Source of the DNA: Erythroxylum novogranatense
Taxonomy: Eukaryota > Streptophyta > Magnoliopsida > Malpighiales > Erythroxylaceae
DNA: 64,000 bases
Assembly (NCBI GenBank): GCA_029891385.1
Contig: CM057228.1
Span: 21,600,309-21,664,308 of the forward strand
Reading direction: 5' to 3'
Of the stretch, positions 45,170 through 56,635 are shown in pieces. The notes beneath the pieces were generated by a model. It was not told the DNA's origin and did no database searches. It saw nothing but the letters and a program-made list of their open reading frames with translations. The number at the start of each line of letters is the position of its first letter. Position 1 is the first letter of the stretch. Position numbers and translations under genes: made by a program.

Positions 45170-46150
45170 GAACTCCCAGTTCGTCCACTACCAGCAGACT
45201 GAACTCCAGTGTGGTGGGCAATCCCAACACAGTGCTCCGTTGAGCAGATCTCAGCGAGGCTCGATGGCTACCAACACTCCCCTGTGTCTCCTCTCACAAT
45301 GCGAGCACACTTTGGAGGGTCTCGCCTGAACCTCTGCCACTACTATCGCCGGTCCGTCCAATCTCCCCTCGCCCATAAACAGATTGTCTCGAACCTCCGG
45401 AGAGACTGAAATTTCGCCTGGCGCTTACTAAAGCTCCTGCCAGAGCTGGCCTGACTGACACTTGGCCACTTACCCCGGGACCCTATCTCAGCCTATCTAC
45501 GCCTCATCGGTTGTTTCTACTCTCACGGCGTGACCCTCAACTCAACGAATGTACCCATGTATCGATCGGGCCAACCTGTACGGATCTCGAGATTGAGGCC
45601 ATTCTCGAACCTCCGCACTTATCGGCCTCGGTCGGGATCATCACGGTGGCATAATCTATCAGCTCATTGAATTTCACCTCATATTCTGCCACTGACATTC
45701 GACCCTGCTTCAGTTCCAGAAACTCCTGCATCTTTATGTCAAGATAGACCTTGGGCATATAATTATCCCTGAAGGCCCTCAGAAAATCTCCCCATAACAG
45801 TACACAGGGCACGGTGGTACCGCTCTGCTGATCTTCCACCACTTATATGCTGGGCCCTGCAGTAGAGACACCGCATAATCAAACCTCTCATCAGGTTCGC
45901 AGTCCATCTGGTCGAAGACTCTCTCCGTCCTCTCCAACCACCCCTCAGCCTCAGCAGGGTCTGTACTGCTATAAAAATCGACAACCCCCTGCTTGTGTAG
46001 CAAATCATACCTCCTCTCCCGTCTCACGGGAACTCGAGGAGGCAATTCCTCAATACGAGGCATAGAAGACTCTCTACTTGCTCCCACTGATCCTTGGTCA
46101 GTTGGCTGCTCAACCTGATCACCTAATGCAGAAGACCTAGAACGAAACAA
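45170..46150 (-). pseudogene. gag of copy D
   Basis: 46150-45779 holds DFYSSTDPAEAEGWLERTER and MDCEPDERFDYAVSLLQGPA; 45842-45537 gives WGDFLRAFRDNYMPKVYLDI and QGRMSVAEYEVKFNELIDYA in another frame. The zinc knuckle region (45540-45200) is scrambled, with only C...HTG-like pieces visible. Confidence 0.82.
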
Positions 46151-46226
46151 GAATTCTGATCAGTTTCAACAGTTCCGTCAAATTTATACCTACATTGTTA
46201 CTATTCCCAAAAGATGCCAAACCATG

Positions 46227-46238
46227 CTCTGATACCAC
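46227..46238 (-). other. Primer-binding site of copy D
   Basis: TGGTATCAGAGC on the - strand, five bases from the LTR end (46244), intact. Confidence 0.9.
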
Positions 46239-46243
46239 CTAAT

Positions 46244-49071
46244 GTAGCGCCCCCTTACCATAGAGCACCCACCGGAACTCCCGTAGGTCATTCCGGTACA
46301 TAGCCTACGATAAGAGACCACTACTGACAACTACCAATAAACTCCTCATGACATCACAATCATAAAGCAGTAAGAAGAAATTGACAACTTTTTGAAACCA
46401 AACTGGATTTCATTTCATTCACTCCAAATTCAGAAATTTACAAACTGTCAGTATTTTCAGTCTGCACATGTTCCAAAATATCGTACACTACGTACCATAC
46501 AGTAATGTACAAAGAACAGATCTAACTGTAAGTCTCCAAAAGAAAGCCCAGCTGACCGACCTTTGAGCCATCGCCTCTCGCCAATCCACGAGACATGACT
46601 CTCTGATCTGAGGAGTTATCTGTCTACACTTAAGCCTGAAAAATAGATTGCAATTTTGGATGAGTTTGCGAACTCAATGAGAAACCATCATCGATGGTTC
46701 TCCCAATTCATGCATCACATAAGCATGATACAAAGATGCATCCAAGAATCATATAATTACAATGCTAATACTGATCACGATAATAGGCATACAAAGACGA
46801 TCACGGTAAAAGAACACGATTCTACCATAGAACAAGATACATACACCGGTACCATGTCAAATATTCAGTCCAGTATGCAATGCACATGTGACTTTTTTCT
46901 AGTTTATTACAGTATTGTGACCGAGTGCTTTAGCAGTGTTCAGTAGTAAGTAGATGCGTCTAGGGAGAATCATCTCCCTTCGAGCTCTAGGCTCGCAGTA
47001 TCAGTAGCGACTCGGTTCACATTTATTCTTTATCAGTTTATGCATCTGTGCATGAGTGCACATGTTCAATTGAACAATTACATAACAATCTAGAATTCCC
47101 AATGAGCAGTAAATTTTACATTCAATATCATGTAATCCAAGTAATCCCCGTAGGACAAATAAGTCACAGTAAACACGTAGATTGAGGTAACCACCTAGGT
47201 TACTCACCTATTACTTCCGAGCTAATGCCGGGAAGTTTCCGCCCCGTCGGTCGAACGACGCTCCACTTGGGCCTCTATAAGAATCAGAGAGAGAACGAGT
47301 CACTAAATATGCAATTTGTGCACATGTAGGTAAAATATGCATGTTCATGAATTCCCGGCCCTAATCCCATTTTTTTCTATCATAAAAATCCGTCTAAAAA
47401 TTAGAAACCTATTGGCGCTGACGGTGCGCAATTCGGACCTCTATAGGTCCCCAATTAAACAAAACAGTGATTAAACAGACCTTTACCCGGATCCACGTCA
47501 ATTTCCCGTCCAAAAATCCCAAATCTCTCAGAAAATGAAATTAAATATTCACTGAATCCGATGCCTCAAGAATCAGGTCAATCGGAAAACGGACGGAAAA
47601 GTTATTCACGAAAGAAACCAAAATTCAACAATTAATAACCCTTATTTCCTTTTCTTTTTCCTATTTTCCAACCGAAATTCAACCTATCTTATCTCTTTCT
47701 ACACATTTCAGAAAAATGCAAACTATACCTTGTTTGAAAGATAATGAAACCCTCTACAAGTTTCATGAAGACCCCAACAAGCAATTTTACCCATAAGGGT
47801 GTCAAAAGTTCATTCAAAGCCACTGCCTACTCAAAACCTATCAAAACAATACAGTAGATTGCAAATTCATTAACCTTCTGATTCTTCAGTAAACAATTAC
47901 ACAATAAATAAGGCAGTAAGATCACAATGTTATCTACAACTTTCATGAACAACCCAAAATCAGATTCACTTGCTAACTATATCAAACAATTCACCAAAGC
48001 ATCAGCCCTCAGAATTTTTCCAATCTGAACAGCACATTTCACAACAGTATATCTCTTAGCACAAATGTCTCCAAATTCACTACCTTATATCCCTGAAAAG
48101 ATAGGATCTCAAACTTCAATTTTCATGAGAACTCAACATCCAATTCGATCTTTAACAAGTTCAAAACTGTTATGCAAGTATCTGCCATGATCAGCAATTC
48201 ACAACCTAATGCAGGTTCAGTTTTTGTAAATTCATTTCTCTCAAATCTGACAACCAAAAATTACATGTCATATATCATTTTCAAGATCAATGTGTCATTT
48301 ATAACTCTTCAGTAGATCCCTAGAACCAATTCAAGTCACAAAAATTACTAAAATTCCTCCAAATCAGAATGTACAGTAAATCCGCCAATCCAGCTAGGTT
48401 TCATTCAATGCATGAAAACAGTCAATAGTCATCAGTCCATAACTCCTACTATACATATCAAAAAATTGCAAAATCAGTGGCATTGGAAAGATAACTTAAT
48501 AGGATTCAACTTTCATTTAGTTCCTTTGTTCTAATTCCTTCTCAATTAATTTAGAAAAATTAGCAAAACTCTAGGTTATGGTTTCGGGTACTATTCATTC
48601 CAGTCAATAGCAATAACTTTCCAAGCCATATTGCAACCTCTTAAAGCTAAAATTGGACAACACCTATTTCACACAAAAATGTAACCAACATCCCAAAGTT
48701 TAATTGGGAACAAACCTCACCTCATTTTCTCACTTACACAATTAGTTATGATCAAAACATTGCAATAGGGTCAAAATGCACTTTCCAGCTTTCAACTTCA
48801 ACCTAACTCCTATCACTTCTAATATCAATAACACATCACCAAGCATCATTTACACCTCTAATTCAACCACAAAATCATCACAACATTTACTTGTATAATT
48901 AACAAACTTTGGCAGCAATCACACAATTATTTGCCATTCATCTAGCCTTTCTAAACTCAATCTAAAACCAAGCCAAAATCAATAAAAACCATATTCATTC
49001 ACTCATCCATACACAAGCATACATTTAAACCCATTCAACCCTACCCTTCCAATTGAGGGTGGGATGTTACA
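46244..49071 (-). repeat. 5' LTR of copy D (2.8 kb)
   Basis: + strand limits TGTAGCGCCCC (46244) and GGGATGTTACA (49071). No coding. It shares with solo LTR C a TTACTTCCGAGCTAATGCC-like block (47210-47230 versus 28605-28625) and degenerate CTACAACTTTCATGAA repeats (47750-48500), so C and D are related families. Confidence 0.87.
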
Positions 49072-49364
49072 ATATATCTTCAAGGTCTTCATGTAGGTTG
49101 TAGATCTTGAAGTCTTCTTTCTAACCGTATAAAGAACACCTTAATTTGATATCCATAAAGTTATGCTAATGATCCCAAAATATGTTCAGGATGGTTGAGG
49201 ACAAGTACTGTTTCAGTTCAATGATTCCGCATGTTGGGCTTCGAAAGCGAGGTCTAGCATTGTTTGGTATCAGAGCAAGAGTTGGACTTCAGAAATACAA
49301 GGTAGTGAAGATCACATTTTATGACTCTGAATGTTGGACTCTGAAAGCAGGGTCCAGCATCCAC

Positions 49365-49507
49365 CCTCACAATAAGTCCCGTCGAACATGCCTCTGAGCC
49401 TGGACCGCATTATATCACGTTGTCTCTTTGATCCTATAATTATGCCTGAAGTTCTTTGTTTATTGAAATTTGTAGAAATATAAGAATTTGAATTTGAATC
49501 CAATATC
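49365..49507 (-). pseudogene. CACTA second gene, N-terminal piece
   Basis: The - strand reading MRSRLRGMFDGTYCEG ends at the border with element A. The reading continues at 20650 on the far side in the CACTA second gene. The remaining bases up to the Harbinger border show no further recognisable coding. Confidence 0.6.
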
Positions 49508-49989
49508 TTAGGGGCCGTTTGGTTCCACTTCTGTTTTTCTGTTGTTGTTTTTAGTTTCTGTTTCCTGTTTTTGGTTTCTGTTTTTTTTTCCATAAAAAAA
49601 CGAAAACTTGTTTGGTAGAGATTTGTAATATAAAAACTTAAAACAAAAACCTGTTTGGTTGAGATTTCTAATAAAAAACTGAAAACAAAAACATGTTTGG
49701 TTTTATTATCATGTTTCTATTTTTTTGTAATTATACTATTATGTGTAATAATTATAATCTAATACATTATATTTTAAATTAATTAATTATCATTATAGCT
49801 AAAATTAAATATATACTAATCAAATATTATTAAAAATTACACATTAATTGTATATAATAAAATTACATAAATTAGAAATTATATTAAGTCGTTCTAATCA
49901 ATAAAAGATGTCCATCATAATTACCAAAAATTGTTCATCATACTATAATTCTTGAAAATATGATTGTATTATCATTTACAAAAGAAACA

Positions 49990-50245
49990 TAAATCAATTA
50001 GAAATAATATAATCACTCCACATTTGTCTAGCAATTTCATCTCACTTCCAAGACATACCTCAAAGTTATGCTGGAGTGATATTATACTCCACTTGAGAAC
50101 TTGCATCGTCATTTTCACTTCAACTGATTTGTTCTTCATTTTCAACACAGTTTTCAAATAATTCATCGCTTTGTCCACACATTCTAATATAGTTGTGTAT
50201 AACACAACAAGTAATAACGATATATTTTTGTTTCTTCATATCATA
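49990..50245 (-). pseudogene. PIF/Harbinger transposase C-terminal remnant
   Basis: On the - strand: KYIVITCCVIHNYIRMCGQS then DELFENCVENEEQ, and in a shifted frame DEIARQMWSDYIIS before a stop. The CC-x-HN-x-IR segment and the final EIA--MW--Y are characteristic of the DDE_4-type Harbinger transposase end. At least one frame change and a stop are present. Confidence 0.65.
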
Positions 50246-50269
50246 ATAAAGTCATATGATAATAAAGTC

Positions 50270-50770
50270 ATATGAGGTGTAAAAATAAGAATAAATGTGA
50301 AGACTTGCCTGAATGTTTCTATCGGTTGCATTTAAAATATGAATACACGTGTGAAGACAATCAATGTGTCAATAGTTGCATTTAATGCATGACCTTTTTT
50401 TATTTTAAAGAATCCAATTATCCAATGCTTTTCATTCAATAACAAACACCATCCACGTGAACACTTGCATCAAAGGGTAAATGCATTAAATGCTCCAACA
50501 GTTACATTTAATGCAAGAACATTTGTTTATTTTAAAGATGAATCTAGATAAAAAATCCATTGCTTTTCATTCAATAAAAAACGCCATAAACACTTGCACA
50601 AAAGGTAAATGCATTTAATGTTTCACCAGTTACATTTAATGCATGAGTATTTGTTTATTTTAAAGATGAATGTAGACAAACAAGTTCAGTACTTTTCATT
50701 CAATAAAAAACGCCATACATCTGAAGATTTGCATGCAAGGCACGTAAATGCACTTAAGCATTTAATGCAT
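50270..50770. repeat. About 130-bp repeats in the Harbinger element
   Basis: Three to four units containing CATTTAATGCATGA, TTTGTTTATTTTAAAGATGA and CTTTTCATTCAATAAAAAACGCCAT, near 50340-50450, 50460-50590, 50600-50720, with a partial unit after. Confidence 0.8.
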
Positions 50771-50799
50771 GAATTTTTTTCTCTTGTAAAAATTAGTAT

Positions 50800-51003
50800 A
50801 TGATCAACAACAACATTGTTTCCAAAACCAGTGTCGACATCCAACTGCTCCTCTTGATAAACATCTTCGACGTCAGTAATAATACTGAAATCTTCACCAG
50901 GAGGGAGTTGAATAGAATCAAGATCGAGATTAGAGAGACCGACTCCAGCAATGGCTGCCCTAACCTCAATATCTCTCCTAGTCATAATGTCTCCCATAAG
51001 CAA
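50800..51003 (-). pseudogene. eIF3b: eIF3b (translation initiation factor 3 subunit B) N-terminal fragment
   Basis: The - strand from 51003 reads MLMGDIMTRRDIEVRAAIAG, then LDLDSIQLPPGEDFSIITDV and DTGFGNNVVVDH. The DSI-LPPGEDF and D-GFGN-VVVD blocks are the N terminus of plant eIF3b, a core scaffold of the initiation factor 3 complex. Only about 68 residues remain; homology stops at VVVDH where the RNA-recognition motif would begin, and other sequence follows. It lies wholly inside the Harbinger borders. The bases before the ATG look like a 5' UTR and may have been captured as well. Recognition is from memory of the family. Confidence 0.7.
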
Positions 51004-51961
51004 AAGTTGGCTTCTAAATCTAAGGAGAAACGCAGTTACTGACGAGAAGGAGCTTCAAGAAGCTCTGGGAGGGGAGGAAAGTGCGAGAGTTTTAGTGCAA
51101 TATCAAGGAGGGAATTTCTGAAAGGTTTTAGATCGGAGAGAGAGGTGTAAGAGGAGATTTGGTAGTGGCAGTAGCAGATCATCACCAGTCCAGGTAACCA
51201 CATACGAAAACAACACAAATAATATACGAAAGATAGCAAAAGATAACCACATAAGAAAACAAACCAGATGAGCTGCAAAAGATAGCAAAAGACGCAGAAG
51301 ATGATGAAGTTGATTTCTATATGCAAGACTTTTTAACAGAGGAAGAGGTTGAAGATGCAGAGTCAGCGGCGCAGGAAAACAAAAAACCTGTTTTAAAAAT
51401 ATACGATACGAAAACAGAAAACTTGTTTTAAAAACATACGGAAACGTTATTTTCTCATTTTTGCAAAGTGGTTGCGGTTTTCTTATTTTTGAAAACAAAA
51501 AATCGCAACATCCTCAACCAAACAAATTTTTACCCGTTGTTTCCTATTTTTTAAAAAGAAAACGAAAAACCAAAAAAAAACGAAACCAAACGGGGCCTTA
51601 CATAATATATCTAAAAGAAAATAAGGTGATTTGTTAAATTTCGTATTGAAGTACACACTTTGAATTCAATAATGAGAATAATTGTTACAGTGATAGAACA
51701 ATAATATAATTTGTTTAAAGTTGAGTCTAGTGTCTTGCAGAGATAAATCACAATGATATAATTATTTTCTTGGATTACAAGTGACATGAGAGTAGGTAAA
51801 GGTAAATGAGTCCCCGGTGGTTGGATTCCCGAGAAGAATCCTAGCATGTTCAAACGCACTAATGGAAACAGTGAAAGTTCTTCCCTTACGTGTAAGGTTT
51901 TGAACACCTTCTTGCAACAACAAGCTTAATTCATCAAACTAACACACTTTGCCCCCTATTC

Positions 51962-53480
51962 TTAATGAACATTGTAAGGGGGAAGAGGTGTTTTTACTAT
52001 CCTATTCTTAATGAACTTTTGTTTATTGCGTCTAAACGGATGATCTAGAGGAAGAAATTTCCTGTGATTGTCAAACCAACACACTTTGCCCCTGTTTGGA
52101 AGATAAAAGGCATTAGAATCGTTTCCATAATAAGGACAAGCCAATTTTCCTGCTGTGGTCCATCCAAACAACATGGCATATGCTGGAAAATTACTAATGG
52201 TCCACATTAATGTTGTTCTTAACACAAAATTCTATTTCAGAGACACATCATATGTCTGAATACTATATTCCCAAAGATGCTGCAATTCTAATATCAATGG
52301 TTGTAAGAAAACATCAATTTTATGCTTCAGATTTGAAGGCCCTGGCACAATCACTGTCAAGAACATATATGCGTCCTTTACACCATCCATGGAGACAAAT
52401 TATTAGGAGTTATTATTATTGGCCATGATGAATATTGCTGGCTGGGTTGACCAAAAGATTAGAATCAATCCGTCGACAATCCCAACCTTAAATTTCGAAT
52501 TTCAGTTGCAAACTCAAGATGGGTGCTGTTGAAATGTTTCCATGCCAGTGCATCTAAAAGATGACTCATAATTTCGTCTTCCTGTTCTTGTTTATTATGT
52601 CATTTCATGTGCTTATGCAGTAACATCATAAGCATATAGTCTTTGAAGTCTCAAAGTTAGCCGAAAATAGTACATCCACTTCCAGGGTACTAATTTTTGT
52701 TTCATTGAACACTTTTTAGGCTTAAACCTTGGTTGACCACAAAATTTGCACTCTTGTAATTCCACATCATCTCCTCAATACAACATATCCCAATTTGTAA
52801 CAATCAATCTTCTCAACAGGCAAACCAAGCCCCCTAATAAGTTTCTTCATATTGTAAAAACTATCAACCATTGTATGATCAGGAGGCAATGATTCATTAT
52901 ACCACTCAAGAATTTTATCAAAACTATAGTTCGAAATATGCCCTTCAAACTTTATTTTCAATATTCGAGCAATTGAAGACAATTGGGTCATTGTCTCACA
53001 ATTTGGCCATAACTCTTGGTTTATTGAATATAGTAAGTCAAAAAACTGTTTTGCATATGGATTAGGTTATTCTTCAAGATTTTTCATATTTTCCTCAAAG
53101 GTATTACCTCTTACATCATAAACTATTTACACATATCGATTTTCAGATCCATCTATATAATTTGTTCTTAATGGAATCCCCTTTCAAACTCATTGAAGTT
53201 AACAGACGATTCTGCTTGATTACCCCTTGAGGTGCTACAAATGTCGATTCCCCATGTCGTGTCCACTCAAAATAATTGGGAACAAACCTTTTTCTCAGCA
53301 AATGCCCATTACCTTCATCAATAGGAAGGAAACATTTGTGTTTGCACTTTTTACATGGACATTTGATCTTTGGCCCATCCATATATGTAGGTTGAGAATA
53401 TGCATAATGAATAAAAGCTTCAACTCTGTCAACAAATTCAGGATTAATGTAACCATCAGGGGTTAATCGTCTATACATCT
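51962..53480 (-). pseudogene. CACTA transposase, TNP2 type
   Basis: On the - strand. 53478-53143 is the transposase-associated domain: MYRRLTPDGYINPEFVDRVE, KIKCPCKKCKHKCFLP, RKRFVPNYFEWTRHGES; just upstream VDRS-stop suggests a Trp-to-TAG change in the MDRSWMY start. 52991-52767 continues SFYNMKKLIRGLGLPVEKID. Between 52766 and 52240 ECKFCGQPRF, PSNLKHKIDVFLQPLILELQ and HLWE can be followed over frames. 52225-51962 gives FPAYAMLFGWTTAGKLACPY and WFDNHRKFLPLDHPFRRNKQ. Order and motifs match En/Spm TNP2. Broken by several stops and an apparent loss of the catalytic C-terminal half. Confidence 0.85.
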
Positions 53481-53499
53481 AAGATCTATCAACACAACT

Positions 53500-55192
53500 T
53501 ATTTCTGCAAAACTATTAATTTTAAAAAGTGAATCATGAGTTAGTATCATTCATTTTCGCCAAATATTACTTCACATCTAAGATAAGACTTTTGAATCAA
53601 GGTAACAAGTCTCGTTGTGACTCTTAAATTCCTCGTATTTTTGACCGATAGCCTTATAGGAGCAATCATCATGGGTTATTGGTTAAGGTTTATGGGTTCA
53701 ACTATAAAAAATGAACCTATCCTGAAGATCGAACATATATGTTAGAAGATTATTAATATTAAAAGTCCTATATTAAATATGTACTAGTGCCAAATATAAT
53801 AAGTATTCATAAAAATATGAATACTTATTTTAATAAATTGTTTTAACATATAGGTAGTTTTTAAAAGATGCGTGTCAAAATTTGCACATGAAAAGTCATT
53901 ACGAGAAGCTAATCACGACGGAATAAGAATCAATGAAATAACAAATTGACATTTATAGGGCATGCAGAACTATAATCTAAGTCAAACTCATTCTGTATTA
54001 ATTCAATGATAAACTAAAGTTCAAACAGCAAACAAATACCCAAATTAAACCAAGTTCATAAAAAGATAGTAAAAAAAATCACTTACCTCAATCGACACGC
54101 AGAATGATCTTCCTGAAGTATGTGAAGGAAGATGATGATGACGGAGCCAGAATGATAAATATAGAAATTGATACAAATTCCATTAAAATGTGTGAAAATT
54201 CATTTTTGACATTGTCATACCATATAAGAAAATGAATGTCATTTGAATACCTACTAAAGCTTCTCTTCAATCTCCTTCAAAATATAAATACTGGCAACAA
54301 ATGAATTCCTAAAACCAAGAACAAATTCGTTCACAATTTAGAAAGCGAGATATATTAAAACAATTGTCATGAAATATTATAATCAATCAAGGTCATTAGC
54401 TATACTTAAATAATTCAACCATCAAGTGTCATCCTCAATAATTTGCATAATTTTAGGTCTCCTCAACAATAAGATCATCAGTTAATACTAAGGAGCTTTT
54501 GTTTTAATTTTAAAACGGTGATGTCACATTTTACGAGGGCCCAATTGAAAATTCGGCAGAGTTATCCCTATAAAATAGATATCCCCCTTTTGAAAGAATG
54601 GTCAATCATGCAATAAAATTACACTTCTATATCGACCAGTAACCACAACTCAAATTAGGTCTCCAAACTATATGTCTATTCTCAATTCAGTCCACATTTA
54701 CATTGTAAAATCTATAATAATCCAATTCACAATTCAAGTATACCAATTTGTAACCAATACACTCTCAATTATAGTCAATACATCAAGATATTCTCAATTC
54801 TAATCAACAATAACTCAATTAATTCAATTTCATTCATTTCTATAAGAACATAACCCTTTTCTAATTTTTAGGTACCTTGAAAATAAGATTATTTAGGTCT
54901 TAATCATCAGGATTTATTTATTAAGAGTTTATTCAATTTTTTTTAGCTATGAAAGAAAGATGCTTGAAGATTAAATTTTAAGGGCAACTAATTAATTTGG
55001 TTAGAAGCAGTACAGTTAAAGGCGTGCATCTTATACAATGAGTAGTTGTTAAAGTTGAAAATCCTAGCTTGTAGAGTTGGTTCATTTCTTTCCTATAAGT
55101 TAACTTGGAGTTAATTGGAACATGGAGATGAAGTGACAATATTTTTGATAATTAAAAGGTACAACAATTTATACTTGTGTTTTTTACTTATG

Positions 55193-55275
<83 letters not shown>

Positions 55276-55985
55276 ATTATGTTCCATTATTTGATAGATG
55301 TTTAACTTATTTAATCCAAAGATTAATAAGATTTGTTAAGAAGTCGCTTCTAAATGCATATCACATAATATATCCCAGACATATGTACCATAATTAACAT
55401 GGACAATAGAGTGGTAAAAATGAGGAGACAATTATGGGTAAGTTCATGGTCTATCTTTTACATGTAGGGCATCATGTATAAAATCCTTTATATATAAATC
55501 CTTTTAATTATCAAGAGAAATTTTTTTAAGAATTTTAAAGAAAACCTAGTAATCTCCAAACGAACTTGAGGGAACAGTTGAATGACTTCAAATCAATTTT
55601 TTATCAATGGAGTGAATTTTATCAAACACTTAGTATGCATTAACCGATTCAACCCTAATTCAAGACAAATTCTCAATTTTTTTCATCATTCTCCAACAAA
55701 GACACATTCCATCATTAACAATCAGTAATTAACAACCAAAACCATAAGCAAACTCCATATCAACCAGTTAATTCAACCACGCACGGACCTCTCATCGCAC
55801 AGAGAAGAGAAGAGAACGAACAAGAGGAGAATACCTTCAATTTGTTGGCTGAAGAAGATGACACTGGAGACGCACGAGCTCCACGACGACAATGCAAATC
55901 CAAACAATGGCGATGGAAGACGGAGGCGACAGATGGAGGAGAAAGATGAAGTAGCATAGCTCCGGGGAGGGGAGGGGAGGGGAGG
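53500..55985. other. CACTA 5' non-coding part
   Basis: AT-rich, no gene recognised. 54540-54620 (AATTCGGCAGAGTTATCCC...ATACCCCCTTTTGAA) resembles 19615-19670 on the left side, suggesting an internal repeat of the element. A GGGGAGGGGAGG run lies at 55960-55986. An open frame at 55957-55760 (-) could be a first exon but has no recognised similarity. Confidence 0.5.
55194..55272. repeat. (TA)n microsatellite
   Basis: About 39 uninterrupted TA units, a likely length-variable site. Confidence 0.97.
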
Positions 55986-55989
55986 GCGT

Positions 55990-56635
55990 TGTTTTAAACA
56001 TAACCAAAACGATGTTGTTTGGTTCACCCGAGGAAACAACATCATTTTGGTTAAGTTATAAATGTTTAAACCTTTTGCCTATAAACGAAATCATTTGGTT
56101 TTAAACCTAATGACGTTGTTTTGGTTAAGTTTCAAACGTTTTAACCTTTAGCTAGAAAACGATGTCGTTTGGGATTTACCCAAATGACATCATTTTGGTT
56201 AAGTTATAAACGTTTAAACTGTCAGCCAAACCAAACGACGTCATTTCGTTAAAAAGAAAATGACATCGTTTTATTGATGAAGTAAAGAAATTCTTAAGTT
56301 TATCGAAATGACGTCGATTGGGTATTAACCAAAAGACGGTGTTTTATTGGTCAAGGTTTCAACATTTTAAGTTCACCAAAACAACGTCATTTGGTTTAAA
56401 ACCAAACAACGTCATTTTTTTAAGGTTAAAAGCTAACAATTGACAACGACTTTTACCGACAATAATACCTGTCGATAAACCATTTCGCTTAAATTTAGTG
56501 AAAAAAATTTCTACCATCGTTAAAACAATATTTCCAAACGACATTATCGACGTTTATACTATTTTCTTCGGTAATTGCCTAAATTTTTTTACCATCAATA
56601 AATTTCAGTCACCAATTCAAACTTCTCTTGTAGTG
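55990..56635. repeat. Right terminal and subterminal repeats of the CACTA element
   Basis: About a dozen AACGACGTCATTT/AAATGACGTCGTTT-type motifs in both orientations (for example near 56010, 56040, 56110, 56160, 56195, 56235, 56305, 56385 and 56405), then ACCGACAATAAT and CTTCGGTAATTG, and the terminus TCTTGTAGTG. These are candidate transposase-binding sites. Confidence 0.8.

Larger units (their letters stand above)
42926..49071 (-). mobile_element. Gypsy copy D, truncated, in the 3' LTR of A
   Basis: Coding on the - strand: 5' LTR (46244-49071), Met-type primer site, gag, protease, RT, RNase H and the linker to integrase, which stops at 42926. Integrase and the 3' LTR are absent, and no target duplication joins the ends, so a deletion after insertion probably removed the left end together with some LTR of A. 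D belongs to a different subfamily from A and B (LTR starting TGTAACATCCC). Confidence 0.87.
20651..49359 (+). mobile_element. Gypsy element A (chromovirus, Tekay/Del type) with nested insertions
   Basis: The LTRs begin TGTTGGACC (20651) and TGCTGGACC (40879) and end GGTCTAGCA (36056) and GGTCCAGCA (49359). The 5-bp duplication TCCAC lies at 20646-20650 and 49360-49364, so both outer borders are exact. The internal part (36057-40878) carries gag, protease, RT, RNase H, integrase and chromodomain on the + strand. It inserted in the CACTA second gene. Insertions B, M2, C and E lie in the left LTR and D in the right LTR. The ancestral LTR was about 3.3 kb. Confidence 0.93.
40879..49359 (+). repeat. 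3' LTR of element A, split by copy D
   Basis: Pieces 40879-42925 and 49072-49359 match the 5' LTR pieces. This copy lacks B, M2, C and E and so supplies their empty sites. Only about two of the 180-bp units remain around D. Confidence 0.9.
49511..51597 (-). mobile_element. PIF/Harbinger-type transposon with captured eIF3b fragment
   Basis: Ends GGGGCCGTTTGGTT (49511) and AACCAAACGGGGCC (51597) are imperfect inverted repeats, flanked by TTA on both sides (49508-49510, 51598-51600), the typical Harbinger target. Inside on the - strand are a transposase C-terminal remnant (50240-50000), an array of about 130-bp repeats (50270-50770) and a host gene fragment (50800-51003). No full transposase is present, so it is nonautonomous. 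Confidence 0.78.
18324..56635 (-). mobile_element. CACTA (En/Spm) transposon swollen by nested insertions
   Basis: The left terminus CACTACAACAAAAAGG starts at 18324 and the right terminus CTCTTGTAGTG ends at 56635, inverted CACTACAA ends. Flanking triplets are TAT and TAC, a duplication with one mismatch. On the - strand the order is right terminus, TNP2-type transposase (53480-51962), then a Transposase_24-type second gene (49400-49365 and 20650-19020), then the left terminus. This is the usual CACTA gene order. Removing element A (20651-49359) and the Harbinger element leaves about 7.5 kb. Stops in both genes make it nonautonomous. Confidence 0.8.

Noticed and set aside
51036..51498. Open frames upstream of the eIF3b fragment (- strand)
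   Set aside because: Leu/Phe-rich translations in competing frames without family similarity; more likely captured 5' UTR or transposon DNA.
55760..56045. Overlapping - strand open frames near the right CACTA end
   Set aside because: They may be 5' exon sequence of the transposon, but two frames compete and neither shows a known motif.
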